A stretch of 64,000 nt of DNA, taken from contig JADYYK010000210.1 of NCBI GenBank assembly GCA_020853705.1, forward strand, positions 50,418 through 114,417, read 5' to 3'. The DNA comes from Deltaproteobacteria bacterium (GTDB lineage: Bacteria > Myxococcota_A > Polyangia > Haliangiales > JADYYK01). Every line of letters starts with the position of its first letter. Position 1 is the stretch's first letter. The notes beneath the pieces are model-generated. The model saw nothing but the letters and a program-made list of their open reading frames with translations. It was not told where the DNA came from and searched no databases. This document shows positions 56,319-64,000 of this stretch, piece by piece. Made by a program: the position numbers and the translations under genes.

Positions 56319-57769
56319 GCCACCTCGCCCCGGGCCGCCTCGCGCAGCGCGACCCGCAGGCTGTCCAGCTTGAGTTCGGTCTCCAGCCACTCTGCCGCGG
56401 GCTCCGATGCCGCGACGATGCCTGCGCCCGCGAACAGCGTGGCCAGCCGCCCACCGCCGGCCAGCACCCCCGAGCGCAGCGCGACCGCCAGCTCGCCGTC
56501 GCCCGCGCCGTCGAACCAGCCCACCGGACCGGCATACCAGCCCCGCGCCACTGGCTCGTGCGCGCTGATCCAGCGCTGCGCGGGCGCCGCCGGCGCGCCG
56601 CCGACCGCGGGCGTCGGGTGCAGCGCGGCCGCCAGCTCGAGGAGGTGCGTGCGCACGCGCAGCCGTCCGCTGATCGGCGTCAGCAGGTGGTTGATGGCGC
56701 CGAGCTGGCGCAGGATGGGCTGCGCCGGGACCACCAGCGTCTCGCAGCGCGGCGCCAGCGCGGCGGCGATGGCCCGCACCACTGGCGCATGCTCGACCAG
56801 GTCCTTGCCGCTGCCCAGCAGCGCCGCTCCGGCGTCGGCGCCGGCGCGAGCGGTGCCCGCCAGCGCCTCCCCGCGCACCTCGAGGCCGGCCACCGCCAGC
56901 AGGCGCTCCGGGGTGGCGCCCACGAAGGCGCTGCGCGACTCCCGGAACGCGAAGCGTGTGCACGCCGGCGCGCCCTGGGCCAGCCGCGCCAGCACCGCGG
57001 CCACGCTGGCGCGCTCGGGCAGGGTCAGCGTGACCGCCCGCGCGGCCACGATCTTCTCGCAGCGCCCGGCTGCGATCTCGGCCCGGATGGCCTCGACCCG
57101 CGCCTCGAACCCGGCCCGCGGCTCGTCGACCACGGCGCCGTCGCCGACCTCCTCGAGGTCGACCACCTGGCCACGCGGGCCCCGAGCCAGCAGCGACAGC
57201 AGCCGGTCGAGCTCACCCACCGCCGCCACCTGGGCGCCGTCGTCGAACGGCCCCTCGGCCGCGAACGACAGCCCGGCCCGCGCGCCCTCGCGCAGATAGC
57301 GCCAGCGCGGCAGCGTGAAGGCCGCCCCGGGGAACTCGGCCCAGGGTACGCCGCCGTCGCCATCGGCGAAGCCGAAGCCGCCCAGCAGCCGCGGCCCGGG
57401 CCCAGCGTGCACACCGGCCACGTCGAGCCGCGCCCACAGCGCCTCGGCGCGCGCGCGCACCTCGGCCATGCGCCCGGGGCCGTGCGCCTCGATGCGCGCC
57501 GCGACCCCCCAGCCCGCCAGCGCCGCGCCGTCACCCTCGGGCGGCTGCCACACCAGCGCGCGCCCCGGCCCGGCCGCCAGCAGCGTCTCCACCGCACGCA
57601 GCGGCGCTGGCACATCGACCACCAGCACGCGCCCGGGCGCCGCCTCGCGCAGCGCACGCACCAGCAGCTGGCGCGCCTCCAGCGCCCCGGCCACCGCCGG
57701 CAGCGTGGGCGTCGGGGCCGGCAGCGACGCCGGAGGCCCGGTAAGCCCCGCGAACGCCCCGGCGCTCAC
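56315..57769 (-). CDS. menF: Isochorismate synthase
   Basis: A 484-residue chorismate-utilising enzyme, converting chorismate to isochorismate, the first committed menaquinone step. The chorismate-binding domain carries CTRFAFRESRSAFVGATPERLLAV, GSGKDLVEHAPVVRAI, HLLTPISGRL, ALHPTPAVGGAP and GPVGWFDGAGDGELAVALRSGVL, ending GAGIVAASEPAAEWLETELKL. The order matches MenF/EntC rather than anthranilate synthase, and the cluster decides MenF. Start at GTG 57769 overlapping menG. Confidence 0.94.
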
Positions 57770-58488
57770 CCGCGCGCCTCCGGCGTGGCCACATACAGGC
57801 AGCACGCCCCGAAGGTCAGCCGCGACAGCTCGAGCACGCGCAGCCCCGCCACCCGCATCAGCTCGGCGAACTGCTCCGGCGCCGGGAACGCCGCGATCGA
57901 CCGCTCGAGATAGCGATACTCGCGCGCGCCCGACAGCCACGCGCCCAGCCGCGGCACCAGCGTGTGCACATGAAAGCGCGCCAGTGGCCCCAGCACGCCG
58001 CGCGGCTCGCCCAGCTCCAGGATGGCGACCCGCCCACCCGGTCGCGTCACGCGCGCCATCTCGGCCAGCGCGAGCACCCGCTCCGCCGCCGGCACGTTGC
58101 GGATCCCGAACGCCATCGTCACCGCATCGAAGCTCGCCGCCGCGAAGGGCAGCGCGCGCGCATCGCCCTCGAGCAGGCGCACGTTCGGCGTCGCCGCCAG
58201 CTTCTTCTGCCCCACCTCCAGCATGCCGACCGAGGGATCCAGCCCGGTGACCTGCGCCTCCGGCCAGCGCCGCGCCATCGCGATCGCGAGATCCGCCGTG
58301 CCAGTGGCCAGATCGAGGATCGTGCTCGTGCTCGTGCTCGGGTTCGTGCTCGCCAGCGCAGGGGCGACCGCGTCGACGGTCCGCCGCCGCCAGCCCTGGT
58401 CCACCCCCAGCGACATGATCCGGTTGAGCAGGTCATAGCGCGGCGCGATGGCGTCGAACATCGCTCCCGACCCGTCGCGCGCGCTCAT
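57766..58488 (-). CDS. menG: Demethylmenaquinone methyltransferase (UbiE/MenG)
   Basis: A 240-residue SAM-dependent methyltransferase acting last in menaquinone synthesis. FDAIAPRYDLLNRIMSLGVDQGWRR is the UbiE signature. SAM-binding motif I is ILDLATGTADLAI and the later motif is FDAVTMAFGIRNV. Directly before motif I there is a short Ser-Thr insertion (STNPSTSTST) from a short, partly decayed copy of the hexamer repeat. It overlaps menF (GTGA) and HMG-CoA reductase (ATGA). Confidence 0.94.
   Translation of the reverse strand: MSARDGSGAMFDAIAPRYDLLNRIMSLGVDQGWRRRTVDAVAPALASTNPSTSTSTILDLATGTADLAIAMARRWPEAQVTGLDPSVGMLEVGQKKLAATPNVRLLEGDARALPFAAASFDAVTMAFGIRNVPAAERVLALAEMARVTRPGGRVAILELGEPRGVLGPLARFHVHTLVPRLGAWLSGAREYRYLERSIAAFPAPEQFAELMRVAGLRVLELSRLTFGACCLYVATPEARG
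58321..58352. repeat. Hexamer microsatellite (CTCGTG)n, about 3 copies plus a decayed unit, in menG
   Basis: Short tract encoding S-T-N-P-S-T-S-T-S-T in MenG; one unit is changed to GGTTCGTGC. It lies in the loop before the first Rossmann strand. Confidence 0.9.
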
Positions 58489-59708
58489 CGCACACCTCCC
58501 CGCGTCGCCGCGGCCACCGCCGCGCCCGCCGCCGCCCCGGCCGCTGCCGCCACCGCGTCCTTGCGATGGTGCAGCTTCATGTGCCCCTTCTGGATGCCCT
58601 CCCCTGCCAGCGCCCGCAGCGCCGCCAGGTTCGACGCCAGCCCGGCCGCCGCCATCACCACCGCCAGCTCGCGCGCGCCGCTGACCCGCAAAAGCTCGAA
58701 CGCCGCGCGCACCCCGGGGTGCACCCGCGTCGAGCCGCCCACCGTGGCCGCCGCCAGCGGCAGCTCCAGCACGCCCTCCAGGCCACCGGCCTCGGTCAGC
58801 GTCCAGGTCGCCAGCGGCCGGTACACCCCGCTCAGCGAGGCATAACAGTGTGCGCCCGCCTCGATCGACCGCCAGTCCTGGCCCAGCGCCAGCGCGACCG
58901 CGTCGATGCCGTTCATGATGCCCTTGTTGTGCGTCACCGCGCGGAACGGATCCTTCTCGGCGAAGCGACTGGCGCGCGCGATCGCCGCCGCCAGCGGGGC
59001 GCCACCCACCGCCTCGGCGCTGACCGCCGCGCGCACCCGCACCAGCCGGCGCAGCGGCAGGTTGCTCAGGATGCGCAGCCCGACGCGCCCGCCCAGCGCC
59101 GCCTCCAGCAGCGGCGCCGTCGCCTCGGCCACGGTGTCGACCAGGTTGGCGCCCATGGCGTCCCCGACCTCGACATAGAGCTGCACCACCACCAGCCCCT
59201 CGGCCTCGTCGAGCACCCGGAGCTCGAGGTCGCGGCAGCCGCCGCCGCGCGCCACCAGCCCGGGCACCGCCGCATCGCCCGCGCGTAGCACCTGGTCGTG
59301 CACCGCGGCCAGGCGCAGCCCGGCCGACGCGACGTCGGGGACCTCGTCGAGCTGCACCTGCGCCGTCATCTGGGACGTCGCCTGCTCGCCCACGAAGCCG
59401 CCCGACATGCGCACCATGCGCGCCGCGTTCGACGCCGCCGCGACCACCGACGGCTCCTCGACCGCCATCGGCACCAGCACGTCGCGCTGGTTGACGCGGA
59501 AGTTCAGCGCCACCGACAGCGGCAGGCCATGACAGGCCACCACGTTCTCGCTCATGCGATCGGCGACCTCCAGCCCGAGGCCGCCGCCCGCGCGCAGGTG
59601 GCGCTCGGCCTCGGCCGACAAGAGGCCAGTGCCCGCCAGCGCGTCGACCCGCTCCCCGAGCGAGCGCTGATAGAAGCCCGCGATCCGGCTCGAAACTGTG
59701 TCAGCCAC
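58485..59708 (-). CDS. mvaA: Hydroxymethylglutaryl-CoA reductase, class II
   Basis: A 407-residue enzyme converting HMG-CoA to mevalonate (or the reverse). Signatures are VVACHGLPLSVALNFRVN, DAMGANLVDTVAEA, AVTHNKGIMNGIDAVALA, ATVGGSTRVHPGVR and KGHMKLHHR. Lengths and motifs place it in the bacterial class II family, not the eukaryotic membrane-bound class I. It sits between menG and a DAHP synthase in the menaquinone operon. That suggests isoprenoid synthesis from mevalonate for the quinone side chain, but a degradative role cannot be excluded. The Ala-rich C-terminal tail is low-complexity. GTG start at 59708. Confidence 0.92.
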   Translation of the reverse strand: MADTVSSRIAGFYQRSLGERVDALAGTGLLSAEAERHLRAGGGLGLEVADRMSENVVACHGLPLSVALNFRVNQRDVLVPMAVEEPSVVAAASNAARMVRMSGGFVGEQATSQMTAQVQLDEVPDVASAGLRLAAVHDQVLRAGDAAVPGLVARGGGCRDLELRVLDEAEGLVVVQLYVEVGDAMGANLVDTVAEATAPLLEAALGGRVGLRILSNLPLRRLVRVRAAVSAEAVGGAPLAAAIARASRFAEKDPFRAVTHNKGIMNGIDAVALALGQDWRSIEAGAHCYASLSGVYRPLATWTLTEAGGLEGVLELPLAAATVGGSTRVHPGVRAAFELLRVSGARELAVVMAAAGLASNLAALRALAGEGIQKGHMKLHHRKDAVAAAAGAAAGAAVAAATRGGVR

Positions 59709-60698
59709 GATGTACCTCCTTGACCAGACCGTCCATCAGGGTCTGCATCTCGTGCGGGGTCAGCGCCTGCGGGCCATCCGACAGCGCGTGCCCGGCGTCG
59801 TCGTGGGTCTCCACCATCAGCCCGGCCGCGCCCGCCGCCAGCGCGGCCCGCGCCAGCGCCGGCACCAGATCGCGGCGCCCCACCGCGTGCGACGGATCGA
59901 CCACCACCGGCAGCCCGTGCACGTGCGACAGCAGCGCCACCGCCCCCAGGTCGAGCACGTTGCGAGTGCTGGGATCGAAGCCCCGCACCCCGCGCTCGCA
60001 CAGGATGACCGCGGGCGCGCCGCCGACCAGCAGGTACTCGCCGGCCAGCAGCCACTCCTCCACGGTGGCCGACATGCCGCGCTTGAGCAGCACCGGGCGC
60101 CCGAGGCGCGCCACCGCCGCCAGCAGCGCATAGTTCTGCATGTTGCGCGAGCCGACCTGCAGGAGGTCCGCGTGCGCCGCCACCAGCGGGCCGGCCTCCG
60201 CGCTCATGACCTCGGTGACCACCGCCAGCCCGTGGGCGTCGGCCGCCACGCGCAGCCAGCCCAGCGCGCGCTCACCGTGCCCCTGGAAGGCGTACGGCGA
60301 GGTGCGCGGCTTGAAGGCCCCGCCGCGCAGGAAGCGCACCCCGGCCGCGGCCAGCCGCGCCGCTGTCGCCGCGATGTGCGCCTCCGACTCCACGCTGCAC
60401 GGCCCCGCCATGACGACCGGCGGCGCGGCACCGCCGCCGACCGCCACCCCGGCGACCACGACCGCGCGTCCGGCCTGGGCGTCCATGCGCGGGTGCGCCG
60501 GCTTGCCCGCGAAGGCCGCCTCGACACCGGCGATCCCCAGCAGCGCCTCGCGCGTGACCGCCTGCGAGTGCGGCTCGACCACGAACTGCACCCGCCCGCC
60601 GGCCTCCAGCCGCTCGACCCACAGGCCGCGCGCGACCAGCTCGGCCTGCACCACGGCGGCGTCGTGCCCGGCCTTGACGCTGACCACCACGGTCGCCA

Positions 60699-60699
<1 letters not shown>
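59701..60699 (-). CDS. aroF: 3-Deoxy-7-phosphoheptulonate (DAHP) synthase, copy 2
   Basis: A 332-residue DAHP synthase with the canonical motifs VVMAGPCSVESEAHI, FLRGGAFKPRTSPYAFQG, VLLKRGMSATVEEWL and VVVDPSHAVGRR. An N-terminal ACT/ferredoxin-like domain (about 1-75) is present. It is a paralog of the copy at 1104-2213 and looks like the more conventional one. Located in the menaquinone operon it could raise chorismate supply for quinone synthesis. It overlaps the reductase by 8 bp and the polyprenyl synthase by one base (TGATG). Confidence 0.95.
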
Positions 60700-61772
<1,073 letters not shown>

Positions 61773-61818
61773 CGCAGCCTCCCGAGGCTGTGCCGGCCGA
61801 CGCCAGGCAAGACCTCTC

Positions 61819-61851
61819 CAGATCGAGTCCCGCAACGCGGGACTCGATCTG
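61819..61851. terminator. Perfect 15-bp hairpin in the gap between gbsR-like and polyprenyl synthase genes
   Basis: CAGATCGAGTCCCGC (61819-61833) pairs fully with GCGGGACTCGATCTG (61837-61851) around a 3-nt loop. It lies downstream of the regulator on the minus strand and upstream of the men operon. It has no long U tract, so it may be a terminator or a transcription attenuator/insulator. Confidence 0.65.
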
Positions 61852-61876
61852 TCCGTTTCCGTTTCCGTTTCCGTCG
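61851..61876. repeat. Short hexamer repeat (GTTTCC)n next to the hairpin
   Basis: About four units of CGTTTC/GTTTCC immediately beside the 15-bp hairpin, a different hexamer from the CTCGTG loci. Confidence 0.85.
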
Positions 61877-61927
61877 TCTTCGATGCCGTGCCGCCACCGC
61901 AGCGACACGCCTGCTCAGCCCGCTACC

Positions 61928-62512
61928 TCATCCCGCCTTGCTGCGTGCACTGGCCTCCTTCAGCGGTGTCGGATCGATGGCCTCACCCGCCACGATCCCC
62001 TCCAGCAAGCGCTCTCCCAGCGCCGCCAGCGAGCGCAGCTGCGCCATGCGCTCGTGCACGAAGCCCAGGCGCACGCGCTCGGGATCCGTCCTGGGGCGCC
62101 CTGCGGCCTGGCGCTCGGCCAGCTCGTCAGCGTGCGCGAAGGCCTCGCCGGCCTCGCGGATCAGCGTCATCTCGCGCTCGCGCATGACGCGGGTGACCAT
62201 CTTCCAGATGCTGGTCTCGGCCTCGTAGAAGTCGCGTCGGTCGCCGGGGTGCCAGGTCTTGCGCACCGCGCCCCACTTGACCAGCTCGGCCAGTGTCATG
62301 CTGACGCTGCCGGCCGACATGCCCAGGCGCTCGCCGATGTCGGTGGCGACCATGGGCTCGGGCGACAGGTAGAGCAGCGTCCACATGCGCCCCATCGGAC
62401 GCTTGAAGCCCCAGAACTCCATCATGGCGCCGACCATGTCGACCACGCGCTGCTCGGCGCGCTGCAGTTCGGCTTCATCGTGGCTGGTGCGTGCGGCCAT
62501 CGAGCTACCCAT
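61928..62512 (-). CDS. GbsR/MarR-type transcriptional regulator
   Basis: A 194-residue winged-helix regulator. MEFWGFKRPMGRMWTLLYLSPEP, LGMSAGSVSMTLAELVKWGAVRKTWHPGDRR and IWKMVTRVMREREMTLI match the GbsR family of MarR-like repressors, known in Bacillus for glycine-betaine genes. The DNA-binding helix-turn-helix is intact. The true ligand here is unknown. The gene is divergent from the dehydrogenase-like gene and shares a 73-bp promoter region with it that contains a palindrome. Its own stop is 155 bp before the men operon start, so it might also affect that operon. Start ATG 62512; 62500 is equally possible. Confidence 0.88.
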   Translation of the reverse strand: MGSSMAARTSHDEAELQRAEQRVVDMVGAMMEFWGFKRPMGRMWTLLYLSPEPMVATDIGERLGMSAGSVSMTLAELVKWGAVRKTWHPGDRRDFYEAETSIWKMVTRVMREREMTLIREAGEAFAHADELAERQAAGRPRTDPERVRLGFVHERMAQLRSLAALGERLLEGIVAGEAIDPTPLKEASARSKAG

Positions 62513-62525
62513 GCCCTTCTGATGT

Positions 62526-62541
62526 TTCAAATTAGATTGAA
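62526..62541. promoter_or_regulatory. Palindromic operator candidate TTCAA-N6-TTGAA
   Basis: TTCAA (62526-62530), six bases, TTGAA (62537-62541) in the only AT-rich patch of the neighbourhood, between the gbsR-like gene and the divergent oxidoreductase. The second half-site overlaps another TTGA-N4-TCAA pair. This spacing suits a winged-helix dimer, so autoregulation by the adjacent GbsR-type protein is likely. Confidence 0.6.
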
Positions 62542-62585
62542 GACTCAAAACGCGCAACCAATATCTGCATGATAGCGTCCGGCCC

Positions 62586-63674
62586 ATGCCTTCACCCGTC
62601 GTCGACGTGGTCGTGTACGGCGCCACCGGTTACACCGGCCGCCTGATCTGCCGCGAGCTCCAGCGCCTCGGCACCTCGTTCGCCATCGCCGGCCGCGACG
62701 CCGGCAAGCTGGCGGCCCTGGCCGCCACCCTGAAGCCGGCACCGCCCCAGCTGGTCGCCGCCATCGACGACCTGCCGGCGCTGGCGCGCATGGCCGATCA
62801 CGCCCGCGTGGTGCTCGACTGCGCCGGGCCGTTCGCCGCGTTCGGCCGCCCGGTGCAGGACGCCGCGCTGGCCGCGCGCCGCCACTTCCTCGACATCACC
62901 GGCGAGCACGAGTACATGCTGGCGACCTACCAGCGCGACGCCGAGGCGCGCGCCCACGGGGTCGCCCTCATCAATGCGGTCGGCTTCGACGTGGTGCCGA
63001 CCGACTGCGCCGCGGTGCTGGCCGCGCGCGCCGCCGGGTCGCCGGTGCGCCGGGTGCGCATCGCCTTCGCGCCGCTGGGCGGCCGCGCCACCCAGGGCAC
63101 CACGCGGTCGGCCCTGCGCGCCGCGCACCTCGGCGGCCTGGCCTTCACCGGCGGCAAGTGGGTGCCCGAGCCGGTGGGCGCCCAGACCTGGCGCGCCCCG
63201 CTGCCCGACCCGCCCGGCGAGCGCCTGACCGCCTCGGTGCCCTGGGGTGACATCGCCAGCGCGCCGCGCTCGACCGGCGCCGACGAGGTGCGCGTGTTCC
63301 TGCCGGTGCCACCGCGCATCGCGCCCGCGCTGCCCTGGCTGTCACGCCTGGGCGGCCTGATGCGGCTGCCGCCGGTGCAGGCGCTGGCCGAGCGCTGGGT
63401 GCGCTCGCTGCCCGAGGGCCCCACCGACGCCGAGCGCGCCCGCGCCCGCTTCGCCATCGTGGCCGAGGCCGACGGCGCGGTGGGCACCCGCCGGGTCTGG
63501 GTCAAGGGCCACGACGGCTACGACTTCACCGCCGCCTCGGCGGCCCTGTGCGCGACCTGGGCGGCCGCCCCCGACTTCGAGGCCCGCGGCGCCATCACCC
63601 CCGCCCAGGCCTTCGATCCCGGCGCTCTCCTTGACACCATGTCAAGCCACGGGGTCACCTGGGGCCAGGTCTAG
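62586..63674 (+). CDS. Saccharopine dehydrogenase-like NAD(P)-binding oxidoreductase
   Basis: A 362-residue protein of the saccharopine-dehydrogenase/trans-acting-enoyl-reductase family. DVVVYGATGYTGRLICRELQ is the Rossmann nucleotide loop; RVVLDCAGPFAAFGRPVQDAAL and HFLDITGEHEYM are the classic following segments. The second half (AQTWRAPLPDPPGERLTASVPWGDIASAP) is divergent. In mycobacteria this family serves polyketide lipid reduction; elsewhere substrates are unknown. It is divergent from and probably controlled by the GbsR-type regulator. Confidence 0.85.
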   Translation: MPSPVVDVVVYGATGYTGRLICRELQRLGTSFAIAGRDAGKLAALAATLKPAPPQLVAAIDDLPALARMADHARVVLDCAGPFAAFGRPVQDAALAARRHFLDITGEHEYMLATYQRDAEARAHGVALINAVGFDVVPTDCAAVLAARAAGSPVRRVRIAFAPLGGRATQGTTRSALRAAHLGGLAFTGGKWVPEPVGAQTWRAPLPDPPGERLTASVPWGDIASAPRSTGADEVRVFLPVPPRIAPALPWLSRLGGLMRLPPVQALAERWVRSLPEGPTDAERARARFAIVAEADGAVGTRRVWVKGHDGYDFTAASAALCATWAAAPDFEARGAITPAQAFDPGALLDTMSSHGVTWGQV

Positions 63675-63682
63675 CGCACCGG

Positions 63683-64000
63683 CTAGAACCAGTAGCGCAC
63701 CCCGGCATAGCCGCCCACGAAGCCATCGCGGCCGTCGGGGCCGGTGTGGATCACGTCGAGGCCGAGCGCGAGCTCGACGAACAGCTGCACCGGGGCGCGC
63801 TGGAAGTCGAAGTTGACGCCCATCGGCACGCGCACGCCGAGGTCCAGCCCGTCCTCCTGCGAGTCGCGGTCGAACACATAGCCACCGACGCCGAGATAGA
63901 ACGGCACACTGACGGTCGGCGTCCGCGCCAGCCGGGCCAGCGCCAGCTTGTAGACCAGGTGGCCATAGGCGCCGGTCTGGTGGAAGGCATCGACGCCGAG
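63683..64000 (-). CDS. C-terminal end of an outer-membrane beta-barrel protein (partial)
   Basis: The gene runs off the window; 105 codons of its C-terminus remain. Sequence shows alternating amphipathic strands: TGAYGHLVYKLALARL, VSVPFYLGVGGYVFD, GLDLGVRVPMGVNFDF, VQLFVELALGLDVIH and a final GYAGVRYWF. The terminal Phe and strand pattern are the usual recognition signature of BamA-assembled barrels. No porin family can be named from the fragment. It converges on the dehydrogenase-like gene. Confidence 0.7.
   Translation of the reverse strand, partial: LGVDAFHQTGAYGHLVYKLALARLARTPTVSVPFYLGVGGYVFDRDSQEDGLDLGVRVPMGVNFDFQRAPVQLFVELALGLDVIHTGPDGRDGFVGGYAGVRYWF

Overview
The window is 64 kb of very GC-rich DNA (roughly 70-74% by eye), densely coding. 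It has about 59 complete genes and two partial ones at the edges. No gap without a gene exceeds 300 bp; the longest is 9409-9592. I see no tRNA, rRNA, CRISPR array, prophage or transposase. Several features suggest a Myxococcota bacterium, perhaps Haliangium/Kofleriaceae-like: many secreted lipoproteins with Asp- or Gly-rich linkers, a very large Ser/Thr kinase-ATPase, HMG-CoA reductase beside isoprenoid genes, and GTG starts with GTGA/ATGA overlaps. This taxonomic call is inference.

Layout. 1-5400: the end of a membrane protein, a DUF1223 lipoprotein, an AroF-type DAHP synthase, two tandem paralogous lipoproteins, an unannotated SelW-like selenoprotein with an in-frame TGA, and a beta-propeller lipoprotein. 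5400-17100: an archaemetzincin-like protease, a HEAT-repeat protein with a HEPN-like tail, secreted proteins including a lipase-like one, a TPR/membrane pair, and a caspase-like lipoprotein with a P domain. 17200-28600: kinase/AAA/TPR regulator, pseudouridine synthase, topoisomerase III, a GSDH-type sugar dehydrogenase, a CDF transporter and an M15-like peptidase. 28600-36100: CapA-like, PNGase F-like and MAPEG proteins, RecQ helicase, and a Gly/Arg-rich disordered protein. 36100-48700: PHP phosphoesterase, a two-domain cell-wall hydrolase, DoxX, response regulator, histidine kinase, GreB, zinc-ribbon and envelope proteins.

48700-61800 is a menaquinone supercluster. Eleven overlapping minus-strand genes read polyprenyl-PP synthase, DAHP synthase, HMG-CoA reductase, menG, menF, menD, menH, menB, menA, menC, menE. 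A divergent hot-dog thioesterase that could supply the DHNA-CoA hydrolase step lies at the far end. The cluster therefore holds the head of the shikimate pathway, a mevalonate step, side-chain synthesis and the classical naphthoquinone route. 61900-64000: a GbsR-type regulator with a palindromic operator, divergent from a saccharopine-dehydrogenase-like oxidoreductase, then the end of a beta-barrel protein.

Two observations stand out. One is the selenoprotein at 3666-3938, with a hairpin at the right distance for a bacterial SECIS. The other is a hexamer microsatellite, (CTCGTG)n on the plus strand, at six loci in one orientation. It is intergenic twice and makes Ser-Thr tracts inside four genes, three of them menaquinone enzymes.
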